64,000 nt of DNA, taken from contig JAFDYN010000017.1 of NCBI GenBank assembly GCA_018267385.1, positions 1 through 64,000 on the forward strand, written 5' to 3'. Under the pieces are notes generated by a model. That model was given only the letters and a program-made list of their open reading frames with translations. It was not told the origin of the DNA and made no database searches. The translations under genes were made by a program, and so were the position numbers. Source of the DNA: Bacteroidota bacterium (GTDB lineage Bacteria; Bacteroidota; Bacteroidia; Chitinophagales; LD1). Position 1 is the first letter of the stretch; the number at the start of each line of letters is the position of its first letter. Below are positions 48,001 through 55,238 of this stretch, piece after piece.

Positions 48001-48864
48001 TATAAACGTCTGTCCTCTGCCTTATATATCACTCATTTTTCGCCAAACATATTTCCTACACAAACGCTTATCAATATTTTAGAAAGGCTGATGGAAGATA
48101 ATATTGATAAGCAGCAAATTGACCAATATGGAATTATCCAACTATTCGAAGAATTAGATAAAAGAGAAGATGTAGAGATTAATACATTAGTCCGGTTGGA
48201 AATGTTGCATTTACCTACCCTTGCGAATTATGGAGGCCAGCGTAACCCCCGATTGTTAAACAAGGAATTAGCCACTAATCCGAGTTTTTTTGTGGATATG
48301 CTGAAAATGCTCTATTTACCTTCGGACAAAGAAAGATTAGAAGAAGAAAGGAAAGGTTTAAACGATACCCAAATTTACAATATGGGTAAAAGAGCTTTTG
48401 ATTTGTTGCATAATTGGAAAGAAATCCCAGGATTGCAAGAAGACAGGGCAATTGATAGCGATTTTCTGAGATCATGGGTTGCAGAAGCGCGAAAACTTGC
48501 AGCAGAAGCTGACAGACTGGAAGTGGCTGACATGGAAATTGCCAAAGTCTTTGCTCAATACCCTGAAAAGGACTCGGAGTGGCCACCAGAAATAATAAGT
48601 ACCATTATTGAAGAAATTGATACAGATAGCATCAAAAGAAACTTCTCGGCAGCAATATTTAATAAACGTGGTGTAACTGTTAGAGGACCTTTTGATGGAG
48701 GAACTATTGAAAGAAATGAAGCTACTCACTTTGATAAGCTGGCTAAGTTTAATAAAAGGAGACATCCTAAAGTTGCTAAAATACTTTCTGATTTAGCATT
48801 AAGTTACAGCTCTCGTGCAGAACAATTAGACGCCGAAGCGCAAAGAGATAAGTTGGAATATTAA
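45091..48864 (+). CDS. Large nuclease-like protein with degenerate STAND layout
   Basis: The 1257-residue protein has an N-terminal region with GGWDG (51-55), SYWELGT (71-77) and DVKGKADGDYDKR (80-92), which looks like a restriction-endonuclease fold core (candidate D54, E74, K82/K84). The next 200 residues have alternating strands (SLIVSHPDHF, IYVAVSEGHHVLIALG) in the place of an NTPase, but no Walker A is visible. About 800 residues of helices follow. It is divergent from the giant STAND gene across 189 AT-rich bases. A phage-defence role is inferred from domain layout and company; no named system is assigned. Confidence 0.65.
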   Translation: MNLVTKDDLVNWAKTYPAKSDFPMLIWRLVQVTAPISTKFNFPSGASVYIGGWDGIVNSLENRGNVPDGISYWELGTEKDVKGKADGDYDKRTASTPDSEKANATFIFATPRYWSNKEDWQKEKNDEKKWKEVRVYDAEDLEQWLIKAPAIARWFSALIGKYPSDGIQTTERFWKEWSTGPKGILPPLVVAAGRDKESRVLFDFLNGKPNFMGVQASSKEEAIAFIIASVQQFEKEHKERFFSKSLIVSHPDHFRSITVNASPLNLIARFDDSSPIYVAVSEGHHVLIALGADDSFSPDPMVLSPIDRDGQVKALVESGISEDDSTRFSKEAGRNISIVKKFLDFPQINNAWINRADIRDFIPALLVGRWDENKRGDRELLERLSGEPYSDYIATITKWKSIEESPIMQIGNLWRLTSPLDAWISATPIIIKADLDKLAQCFSTCFENGNPLLQLETGGPLAGLFQETKYSSWSREGLIQSMILVALYGTRLKINLGQDAQSWVDECVRKLLDGAKADIWISLNYEMPLLAEASPASFLSAVNQSLDSQDKEIMQMFIETDGFLSSQANHTGLLWALESLAWLPEYFLDAVLTLTKLSILDPGGKLTNRPANSLSEIFKVWHVQTLANLEERLEALEEMSKLSASVTWNLILKLLPISGGVAFPTRKTRWRIFEEHRQQNRHTSDIPKSYEGMLNILLSIFDYSDQQLSQLIQESTGIFQNGRKRILEFAKENFLKINFEEDITWSKLRHILSHHKSHPTADWALSAEALVPYEEIYTLLTPADNIRKTIWLFDELSPALPEGILDDGVRMKSDEVQKLHTDKRISAITDYYKVYGVQKIKELIPVVKYSYQLGDISAYVINNETDVETILELISGTEHELNFLYAFLYRKIILNSIDWIKPHYQRLLAIGLNSEIIARLFIPLPQSKELWDYLDTLESNISDEYWRSVNPFFFHLSDSEKNYGIEKLIHYKRLSSALYITHFSPNIFPTQTLINILERLMEDNIDKQQIDQYGIIQLFEELDKREDVEINTLVRLEMLHLPTLANYGGQRNPRLLNKELATNPSFFVDMLKMLYLPSDKERLEEERKGLNDTQIYNMGKRAFDLLHNWKEIPGLQEDRAIDSDFLRSWVAEARKLAAEADRLEVADMEIAKVFAQYPEKDSEWPPEIISTIIEEIDTDSIKRNFSAAIFNKRGVTVRGPFDGGTIERNEATHFDKLAKFNKRRHPKVAKILSDLALSYSSRAEQLDAEAQRDKLEY

Positions 48865-48901
48865 TTCCTAGAATATCTAATTGAAAAATTGAATCTTGAT
48901 T

Positions 48902-49909
48902 GTGAATAATGCCTATATACATAGCAAACCAAGTAATCTATTTATTGAGATAACAACTGAATGCAATTATCGCTGTAAGTATTGTCACTTATGGAAAACA
49001 AAAGAGCGAGCTGAGAGTATTCAAACAGAGGAAAAAGTTCGCTTGATTAAAGAATTCAAATCACTAAATAAGGACGGTGAGGTCATTTTAACCGGTGGTG
49101 AAACCATGCTTAAATTAGAGGAGTTCTTTAAGCTTTCAAGGATATGTCTTGAATTAGAACTTGGTTGTATTGCTAATACAAACTCTAGTTTTATTAATGA
49201 AAATATAATTGATAGACTTTTAGTTTCAGGACCGTCCTTATTGGTGATTTCTTTAGACAGCCATATGGCCAGCATTCATGACTACGGGAGAGGTGTAAAA
49301 GGGAGTTTTGATAAGATCATTGACACAATTAGAGGTATATTAAAACAAAGGTCATTGAGGTATCCGCAGAGCCATCTTAAACTCTATACTAGCTCTGTGA
49401 TATACGATCGGAATATTCACCTTATTCCTGATTTTATAAAATTTGCTGAGGGGTTGAACCTCGATGGAATTTTGTTTCAAATGCTAGATAAAACATTTGC
49501 AAATAGTAGCTTAGAAGACTCCTTTTTTGAAAAGCACTTCTTTCAGGATGTACCAGATGCCTGTAATCATCTTGCGGAGATCACAAATATTAGAGAAAGG
49601 CATCCTATAGTAGTTACAAGCGAGCAAGATTTTCATTGGATGATCGAATATATTAAAAACCCTTATTCATTAGATACAGTTGTTTGTGGTTCTTACGAAA
49701 GAAATATTATGGTTGACTCTTATGGTGATGTTTCCTTGTGCTTTAATATGAAAGAACTTACGAACGGCAGACCTATAGGAAATGTGCGGAAAAATTCACT
49801 CTATGAGTTGTGGAATAACTCTATGGCAATTGAGATGAGAACGATTATGTCCCAATGTCAAAGAACTTGTGGAATGTTAAACTGTCACAGAAAAAGGTCT
49901 TTTGAATGA
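48902..49909 (+). CDS. Radical SAM enzyme with SPASM-like C terminus
   Basis: The protein has the cluster motif CNYRCKYC (CxxxCxxC, near residue 21-28), the GGE motif in VILTGGETML, and a C-terminal Cys-rich end (VVCGSYERN, DVSLCFNMKE, CQRTCGMLNC) that could bind auxiliary clusters as in SPASM/twitch proteins. No ATG is available; GTG at 48,902 is taken, TTG at 48,896 is an alternative. Its stop overlaps the next start (ATGA). It lies 37 bases after the 1257-residue gene. It should perform a radical modification of a peptide, sugar or polyamine precursor; the substrate is unknown. Confidence 0.88.
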   Translation: MNNAYIHSKPSNLFIEITTECNYRCKYCHLWKTKERAESIQTEEKVRLIKEFKSLNKDGEVILTGGETMLKLEEFFKLSRICLELELGCIANTNSSFINENIIDRLLVSGPSLLVISLDSHMASIHDYGRGVKGSFDKIIDTIRGILKQRSLRYPQSHLKLYTSSVIYDRNIHLIPDFIKFAEGLNLDGILFQMLDKTFANSSLEDSFFEKHFFQDVPDACNHLAEITNIRERHPIVVTSEQDFHWMIEYIKNPYSLDTVVCGSYERNIMVDSYGDVSLCFNMKELTNGRPIGNVRKNSLYELWNNSMAIEMRTIMSQCQRTCGMLNCHRKRSFE

Positions 49910-50916
49910 ACTACATAATTGCCCCAATATTATATGATGGAGCCGGGATAAATGATATTCTTAAAGGTCTCATAGCAACAGCAAAGTCAAATAATGTCAT
50001 CGTTACAGTGGGGCCTCTAACTTATGGGAGGATATCAACCTTCGGATTAGATAATCCTAAAGAATATTCACTTGATTGTTTACATAAAACTGAATTTCTT
50101 TTAAATTCCATAAATGACGGCGATACAATAATATTTATCGACGCGTTTGCGCTTGGAATAGATGTTTTAGAGTATTACCTGAAAAGAGAAAATCTTAAAG
50201 TCAAAAAGATTGGACTTCTACATGGATCAAGTTTTATTGCAAATGATTTATACTCTGACGATATTTGGCTTAGGTATTTTGAAGAAGGTTGGTTTAATAT
50301 TTTTGATCTGATTGTATGCCCATCCCAATATTTTATTGATCAATTACCTCCTTTTATAAAGAATAAGGCTTTTCTGTCTCCTTGGGGGATAGACATTCTT
50401 TTACAGCCGGAATTCGAAAATAAGTCTATCGATGTAATCTTTCCACATCGCTTTTCATTAGATAAAGGAATAGAGGATTTTTTGGAAATAACTACTCAGT
50501 TACCGGATGTAAATTTCACTATTACGGGTTTGGATAGTGGCATTATCAATAATCTTCCAAACAATCTAAAAGATATTTATTCCCATTTGGGCCTAAAGAA
50601 GAATATTAATGCCGTAGGGCTCGAATCCACTCAAGAGCATTTAAAAAGATTGAAATCCAGTAAAATTGTTTTGGGAACCGCTAAGCAAGAGGGTTTTGGC
50701 TATTCTATATTTAAAGCTGTTCAATGTGGTAATATACCTGTACTCTCTAATCAATGTTGCTATCCTGAGTTTTTTGATCAAAAATTTATTTATCGATCTA
50801 TAGGCGAGGCATGCGAAAAGATAAATGGTCTTTTGAGTGTCTATCCTCAAAACTATTTTTATCCGAATCCACAATTTTTTAACTTTAACAATATTATTAA
50901 ATTATTATCTCCGTAA
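49906..50916 (+). CDS. GT-B fold glycosyltransferase (GT4-like)
   Basis: The 336-residue protein has a Rossmann-like N half (IIAPILYDGAGINDILKGL, KIGLLHGSSF) and a C half with the nucleotide-sugar site: VIFPHRFSLDKGIEDFLE and GTAKQEGFGYSIFKAVQCG (the E-x7-E-type motif) then IPVLSNQCCYPEFF. No membrane segment. Start ATG overlaps the radical SAM stop; the next gene follows after three bases. It probably transfers a sugar onto the operon's product. Donor and acceptor cannot be told from sequence. Confidence 0.85.
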   Translation: MNYIIAPILYDGAGINDILKGLIATAKSNNVIVTVGPLTYGRISTFGLDNPKEYSLDCLHKTEFLLNSINDGDTIIFIDAFALGIDVLEYYLKRENLKVKKIGLLHGSSFIANDLYSDDIWLRYFEEGWFNIFDLIVCPSQYFIDQLPPFIKNKAFLSPWGIDILLQPEFENKSIDVIFPHRFSLDKGIEDFLEITTQLPDVNFTITGLDSGIINNLPNNLKDIYSHLGLKKNINAVGLESTQEHLKRLKSSKIVLGTAKQEGFGYSIFKAVQCGNIPVLSNQCCYPEFFDQKFIYRSIGEACEKINGLLSVYPQNYFYPNPQFFNFNNIIKLLSP

Positions 50917-50919
50917 CTT

Positions 50920-52815
50920 ATGAAGATATCATGCATTCTGATTTGTTGCGATTCCGATATCGAAAAGGGTTCAAGTGTTTATCATTCGATTTCGGCTATT
51001 TTAAAGCAAACACTTAGGCACTTTGAACTTGTCATTGCCATAAATAATAGCCCCAAATCCTCTTTAAGTAAAATCAAAATCAAAGCTTTTGCTGAAAGTA
51101 TTAATGCTCAAAGAGACACCCCTATAAAGATAAACCTGATAAGTCTTGGAGGTAAGAGAAATGTAAACACAATTAGAAATTATAGTGCTGCAAAAGCTAA
51201 TGGTGAATTATTAGTGTTTGTAGAAGACGATACGATACTATTAAACAACAATACTCTAAAAGTAATTCTAAGAAATAGTTCCAAGTATGACTTTGGATTT
51301 GGGGCCAAAAGATTATGGACAAACTTGAATTGGTTTCAAAAGAATTCGAAGGCTCTATTATCAAAAATGAAATCGGAAGACTACACTGATTTCTATACAA
51401 ATATCGGAACTATACCAAAGGAGTACAAAGACATTTCAGACGGAAATTTATTTGAGATAATTCAAGGTCATACATTCATTGCTAATTTCGGCTTTGTTAA
51501 GAAAGCACTGTTTCAAAAGGTCGGGGGCTTTCCCAGATATCGGGGGCTAGATCTTTCTGATGATTGTCTTATGTACAGGTTGATGTGTCAAAGTCAACGG
51601 TATTTAATATTAAATAAGATTTCAGTTGTTCATGTCTCACATTTCCGCAAACGCTTGAACAACCCCGTAAACTTAAAGGCATATTTTGATGAGCTTATAA
51701 GCAATAACCATTATTGGTGCCACACGTATGAACTTTTTAAACCCAAGAAATTTCAAAAAAATAAGATTATTGAGCCATTAAAAAGTCTTCATTACGATTA
51801 TCGATTATGCGAGATGTATGAAGACTATTTAAAGCTTGCGCCACTAAATTTGAAGAGTAGTTCCAAAGAATTCAAAATCTGGCAAGAAAAAAGCCAAGTA
51901 ACATTATCAGATTTTGCTCGTTTAGTGCATCTTTTAATAAGTTCAGCAAATTTTGATGAGTTTATTAAGGAATCTGAGGGGGATTTTGATAATCTCGCTA
52001 CTATCATAGAGACTGTAATTAAACACTCTATAATAGAAATTACTAAATCAGGAAAAATCACAAAGAAACATTTTCGAGAAGTTTATCCTAAAATACATTT
52101 AATTGAACCTAAAACTCCCATTCCCCCTAATAGTAAGCTTAATCAATTTCCTTGCACAAATAAATCTAGACTAAAACGGGCAAATTTAATCTTAGAGCGA
52201 TACCCTCTCGTGGAGTATATGAGATTCGGTATTATTGGCGATGATGATTTGATAAGTATTTTATTCAAGAATCAGTCAATTTACTTGCCGGTTGTAATAG
52301 AAAAGGATGAGCGAATCATTAATGCAATTAATGATTCCAAAATTTATACGACTCACCAAATCGATTTACTAAGTGAGCAAAATCCCATAAGTGAAAGTAT
52401 TGAACGGGTCTCAACGTTTATTACTGATCCTCCATATACATTAAATGGAAGTGCCTTATTTATCTTTCATGGTTTGAGGCTGCTGGAGCTAGATCAAGAG
52501 GAAAAAGAGTTCTATGTCATACTAAATCCAATGATGATGGGTAAAAACCTCAATAGATTATTAGATATTCTCCATCAAAGCAATATACACCTGCATGAAG
52601 TTAGAAAGAATTTTAGTCAGTATTTATTGCCTAACAACTATCGAGAAAAGCGGAGAGCTCAAGATTTCTTATCAAAACATTTTGGACAACCAGAAATGAC
52701 AACATATAGTTCGTCATCAAACTTGTACATTTTCCGTACAATCAACCCCGATATTAATACATTGAGATCAGCCTTAAATAATACAGATATTTATAACCAC
52801 AACCCATGCTCATAA
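50920..52815 (+). CDS. Fusion: GT2 glycosyltransferase + BpsA-like aminopropyltransferase
   Basis: The 631-residue protein has a GT2 domain (1-260) starting KISCILICCDSD, with the metal-binding VEDDT (101-105) and an acceptor-region DLSDDC (211-216). A helical/winged linker (about 325-395) leads to a domain of branched-chain polyamine synthase type: YMRFGIIGDDDLISI (GDDD 440-443), VVIEKDERIINAI (458-470) and FITDPPYTLNG with DPPYT 503-507. In BpsA these motifs bind decarboxylated SAM and the amine. The fusion predicts coupled glycosyl and aminopropyl transfer. The next gene, SAM decarboxylase, overlaps by ten bases and would supply the donor. Confidence 0.83.
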   Translation: MKISCILICCDSDIEKGSSVYHSISAILKQTLRHFELVIAINNSPKSSLSKIKIKAFAESINAQRDTPIKINLISLGGKRNVNTIRNYSAAKANGELLVFVEDDTILLNNNTLKVILRNSSKYDFGFGAKRLWTNLNWFQKNSKALLSKMKSEDYTDFYTNIGTIPKEYKDISDGNLFEIIQGHTFIANFGFVKKALFQKVGGFPRYRGLDLSDDCLMYRLMCQSQRYLILNKISVVHVSHFRKRLNNPVNLKAYFDELISNNHYWCHTYELFKPKKFQKNKIIEPLKSLHYDYRLCEMYEDYLKLAPLNLKSSSKEFKIWQEKSQVTLSDFARLVHLLISSANFDEFIKESEGDFDNLATIIETVIKHSIIEITKSGKITKKHFREVYPKIHLIEPKTPIPPNSKLNQFPCTNKSRLKRANLILERYPLVEYMRFGIIGDDDLISILFKNQSIYLPVVIEKDERIINAINDSKIYTTHQIDLLSEQNPISESIERVSTFITDPPYTLNGSALFIFHGLRLLELDQEEKEFYVILNPMMMGKNLNRLLDILHQSNIHLHEVRKNFSQYLLPNNYREKRRAQDFLSKHFGQPEMTTYSSSSNLYIFRTINPDINTLRSALNNTDIYNHNPCS

Positions 52816-53171
52816 AAAATAAAGGACTACATATAATAGCTGATTTTTACGATTGTGATTTCTCAGCACTTAAAAATATGTCAAAGAATGATTTAGAGCA
52901 TTGGCTCAATGATGTTGTTAAGAAAAGTGGTTTTGAAGTTTTAGGCGTTATTCTACACTATTTTAACATACCTACATCATTTACCGCTTTAATTTGCATT
53001 GCTGAATCTCATATTTCCATTCATACATGGCCTGAGATTGGTTACGTCTCTATTGATGTATTTGTCTGTAACTTTAAGAGAAGCTATGACAATGAGGCGA
53101 AGAATATCTACTCTGAGCTATCCAATTTTTTCTCACCCCAAAAAATAGTTGAGCAAACGATTATTCGGTAA
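52806..53171 (+). CDS. speD: S-adenosylmethionine decarboxylase proenzyme (SpeD family)
   Basis: The 121-residue protein has the self-cleavage site ESHISIHTWPE: cleavage before S68 would give the pyruvoyl group. H73 (+5) and C88 (+20, IDVFVC) are at the same spacing as the catalytic His and Cys of the Thermotoga enzyme. It makes decarboxylated SAM, the aminopropyl donor. No spermidine synthase (SpeE) is nearby; the acceptor enzyme is the BpsA-like fusion just upstream. SpeD homologues in operons can also have changed substrate (arginine or ornithine), so that alternative stays open. Confidence 0.92.
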   Translation: MLIKNKGLHIIADFYDCDFSALKNMSKNDLEHWLNDVVKKSGFEVLGVILHYFNIPTSFTALICIAESHISIHTWPEIGYVSIDVFVCNFKRSYDNEAKNIYSELSNFFSPQKIVEQTIIR

Positions 53172-53195
53172 AAAGGGATGTCTAATAGACATCCC
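53170..53195 (-). terminator. Terminator between speD and integrase
   Basis: The hairpin GGGATGTCTA / TAGACATCCC directly follows the integrase stop codon; on the minus strand it is followed by TTTTT. It may also slow plus-strand transcription. Confidence 0.85.
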
Positions 53196-54410
53196 TCATT
53201 TGATTACTTTTTCGTGGTATTCATCTAACACATCACTTGGAAGTGATGCCAGATAAATCTCAGTTGTTTTTATATCTGTATGTCCGAGCATTTCTGAAAT
53301 TGCAGCAATGGGAACATTCTTATTCTTAGCTATGGTCGCGAAGCTATGTCTACTTACGTAGCTTGTTAGGTGTTCTTGAATTCCGCATAACTCGGCAAGT
53401 TTCGGGAGCTTTTTATTATACCGTTTACGTGCCCATACCACATCCTTATACTGCCCTTCAATATCCGTCCGATCAATGACAGGAAAGATAAAATCATCAC
53501 GTTTCTTCCCTACTAGATATATGTCTAATAGCTCCTGTATTTGTGGTGTAATTTTTATACTGTATGGCTTGTCAGTTTTCTGGCGTTGATAGTGTATTCT
53601 ACCATCAATTATGTTCGACACTTTTAAGTGAATCAAGTCAGTAAACGGCATACCTCGCATATAGAAGCTGAGAAGAAAATAGTTGCGCGTGTGAAAGAGT
53701 GGATGATCTGGGTCAAGACTGACACCTACAATGAGCTTTATTGCTTCAGGCGATATTGCCCGCTTTCTAGTTTTAGTAGACGGTATCTGATATTGTTTAA
53801 ACGGGTACAGTTCTTGGCTTATGATACTTTCCTTAATAGCGCGATTAAACAGTGCTCTGACTGTCCGGAGATACACTGAGAGTCCATTAGCAGAATTTCC
53901 TTTACTATAATGCTCCGCTTCAAACCGCAATAAGAAAGCATGATTAATATCCCTAAACGCTATTGGTCTTTTATTAACAAAGGATTTCAGGACATTCATT
54001 GTATCTCGATAGATTCGGGCGTTACCGATGCGGTTTGCCTTTTCCAATTCTTCAATAACGGTATCGGCATACTGAAAAAATGAACTGCCATCCGATTTGC
54101 GTTCAAGGTGTGATTTAAGCTGTGTTACCGAATATGAATCGAGAGTGCCGAGTTCATCAAGGCGAGTTATCGCATCTATAGCCTCAGTCTTTTTCTTCTG
54201 TAGTTGGTTGTTTAAGCGGGTTACAGATTCTGTGCCTCTGTAGGTTGATTTAATCTTCCGTTCTTTGCTGTCCCAATCCTTTTCAGGAATGAAAATCCCT
54301 GTCGTGATCTGAGAAGAAGTACGGTGATGGGTAATCCTCAGCAAGACGGCAAATGTACCATCTTGACGAGGGCGGCGATTGTCAAGAGCGAGTAATACAT
54401 TTGTCTTCAT
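53196..54410 (-). CDS. Site-specific tyrosine integrase of the island
   Basis: The start at 54,410 gives 404 residues beginning MKTNVLLALDNRRPRQDGTF, the Bacteroidota arm-binding domain form. A phage-integrase SAM-like domain follows (about 100-200), then the catalytic part: R in FYMRGMPFTDLIHL, K in RQKTDKPYSI, TSYVSRHSFATIA, H in LGHTDIKTT and Tyr in TTEIYLAS. The usual HxxR first His reads Ser, as in many relatives. It lies next to attR, as expected for the enzyme that inserted the island into tRNA-Pro. Confidence 0.95.
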   Translation of the reverse strand: MKTNVLLALDNRRPRQDGTFAVLLRITHHRTSSQITTGIFIPEKDWDSKERKIKSTYRGTESVTRLNNQLQKKKTEAIDAITRLDELGTLDSYSVTQLKSHLERKSDGSSFFQYADTVIEELEKANRIGNARIYRDTMNVLKSFVNKRPIAFRDINHAFLLRFEAEHYSKGNSANGLSVYLRTVRALFNRAIKESIISQELYPFKQYQIPSTKTRKRAISPEAIKLIVGVSLDPDHPLFHTRNYFLLSFYMRGMPFTDLIHLKVSNIIDGRIHYQRQKTDKPYSIKITPQIQELLDIYLVGKKRDDFIFPVIDRTDIEGQYKDVVWARKRYNKKLPKLAELCGIQEHLTSYVSRHSFATIAKNKNVPIAAISEMLGHTDIKTTEIYLASLPSDVLDEYHEKVIK

Positions 54411-54432
54411 GATAAGAAATGAGTGTTTGTGT

Positions 54433-54453
54433 TTGCACAAACCATGCACAAAC
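54433..54453. promoter_or_regulatory. Candidate integrase arm-type sites, right end
   Basis: TTGCACAAAC and ATGCACAAAC spaced 11 bp, matching the pair at the left island end. It overlaps the integrase promoter region, so binding could also autoregulate. Confidence 0.6.
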
Positions 54454-54557
54454 AGAGTACCGTTCCACATGTATTCATATGGATTCGAGTGAATCGTAAA
54501 ATGATGATTATTAGGACATAACGTCCGGAGAGGTAGTCGTACCTAAGGCTCAATTTC

Positions 54558-54601
54558 GCTTTGGGAGCAGGGGGTCCCAAGTTCGAATCTTGGTACCCCG
54601 A
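54558..54601 (+). other. attR: 3' part of the original tRNA-Pro
   Basis: The first 22 bases equal attL; the remainder is the tRNA 3' end with T stem CCAAG/CTTGG. This stem form is shared with the fragments at 54,881 and 55,226, so it is the ancestral host form. Confidence 0.88.
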
Positions 54602-54604
54602 CAG

Positions 54605-54633
54605 AAGCCCTCACATTTTGTGAGGGCTTTTTT
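54605..54633 (+). terminator. Terminator after attR tRNA fragment
   Basis: Perfect 11-bp stem AAGCCCTCACA / TGTGAGGGCTT, loop TTT, then T run. It was probably the terminator of the host tRNA-Pro before integration. Confidence 0.92.
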
Positions 54634-54638
54634 ATTTG

Positions 54639-54893
54639 ATGTCATTCTACGTCTACATACTAGAATCAGCCACCACAGGTAGGCTGTACATAGGGCAAAC
54701 AAATGATCTGTCAGACAGATTGGTCCGTCATAACTCCGGACGGAATAAATACACTGCCGGCAAAGGCCCATGGGTTCTTTTATTTTCGAAACTGATGCCT
54801 GGCAGGGCAGAAGCATATCAACTGGAGCAGCAGCTCAAATCCTGGAAGAATCCCTCCAAAGTGCGTGCATGGATCCAGTTGCAGTCTGGTTAG
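54639..54893 (+). CDS. GIY-YIG nuclease (URI/UPF0213-like)
   Basis: The 84-residue protein has YVYILES and LYIGQTNDL (the GIY-YIG strands), then LVRHNSGRNKYT and the acidic helix AEAYQLEQQLKSWKN with catalytic-type Glu. It is a minimal single-domain endonuclease of unknown biological role. Its last codons and TAG stop overlap the D arm of a downstream tRNA-Pro-like fragment, whose conserved GGTTAG supplies the stop. A homing-like function at tRNA genes is conceivable from this setting. Confidence 0.9.
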   Translation: MSFYVYILESATTGRLYIGQTNDLSDRLVRHNSGRNKYTAGKGPWVLLFSKLMPGRAEAYQLEQQLKSWKNPSKVRAWIQLQSG

Positions 54894-54945
54894 CGCATCC
54901 CGACCTTGGTCGGGAGGGTCCCAAGTTCGAATCTTGGTACCCCGA
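54881..54945 (+). pseudogene. tRNA-Pro-like fragment 2
   Basis: It matches tRNA-Pro from the D arm to the discriminator base, but has no 5' acceptor strand and an altered anticodon arm with a perfect palindrome (TCCCGACC-TT-GGTCGGGA). Not a functional tRNA. Confidence 0.82.
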
Positions 54946-54949
54946 CACA

Positions 54950-54978
54950 AACCCTCACAGAAATGTGAGGGTTTTTTT
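54950..54978 (+). terminator. Terminator after tRNA-like fragment 2
   Basis: AACCCTCACA / TGTGAGGGTT with loop GAAA and seven T. Related to but base-substituted from the hairpin at 54,605. Confidence 0.88.
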
Positions 54979-54983
54979 ATTTG

Positions 54984-55238
54984 ATGTCATTCTACGTCTA
55001 CATACTAGAATCAGCCACCACAGGTAGGCTGTACATAGGGCAAACAAATGATCTGTCAGACAGATTGGTCCGTCATAACTCCGGACGGAATAAATACACT
55101 GCCGGCAAAGGCCCATGAGTTCTTTTATTTTCGAAACCGATGCCTGACAGGACAGAAGCATATCAGTTGGAGCAGCAGCTCAAATCCTGGAAGAATCCCT
55201 CCAAAGTGCGTGCATGGATCCAGTTGCAGTCTGGTTAG
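54984..55238 (+). pseudogene. GIY-YIG nuclease gene copy 2, nonsense mutation
   Basis: It is a duplicate of the gene 345 bp upstream, same length. Codon 45 is TGA in place of TGG (Trp), at 55,116. Other differences (for example PDRTEA for PGRAEA) show it is decaying. Confidence 0.9.

Larger units (their letters stand above)
12757..54579. mobile_element. Integrative mobilizable genomic island in tRNA-Pro (~41.8 kb)
   Basis: It is bounded by 22-bp direct repeats of the tRNA-Pro anticodon region, with a tyrosine integrase next to the right end and matching 11-bp-spaced repeats at both ends. Base composition is clearly more AT-rich than the flanks. It encodes ArdC, a methylase-like protein, DUF2958, relaxase, MobC and TraG/VirD4 but no VirB4 or other mating-channel genes, so it probably needs a helper for transfer. 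Two extra tyrosine recombinases and an internal tRNA-Thr suggest it is composite. Cargo: several candidate defence modules and a four-gene biosynthetic operon. Confidence 0.88.

Noticed and set aside
54881..54945. Possible functional tRNA-Pro copy
   Set aside because: No 5' acceptor strand and an anticodon arm with wrong loop size.
54770..55027. 85-codon frame reading through GIY-YIG end and tRNA fragment
   Set aside because: Out of frame with the GIY-YIG domain and made largely of translated tRNA and terminator.
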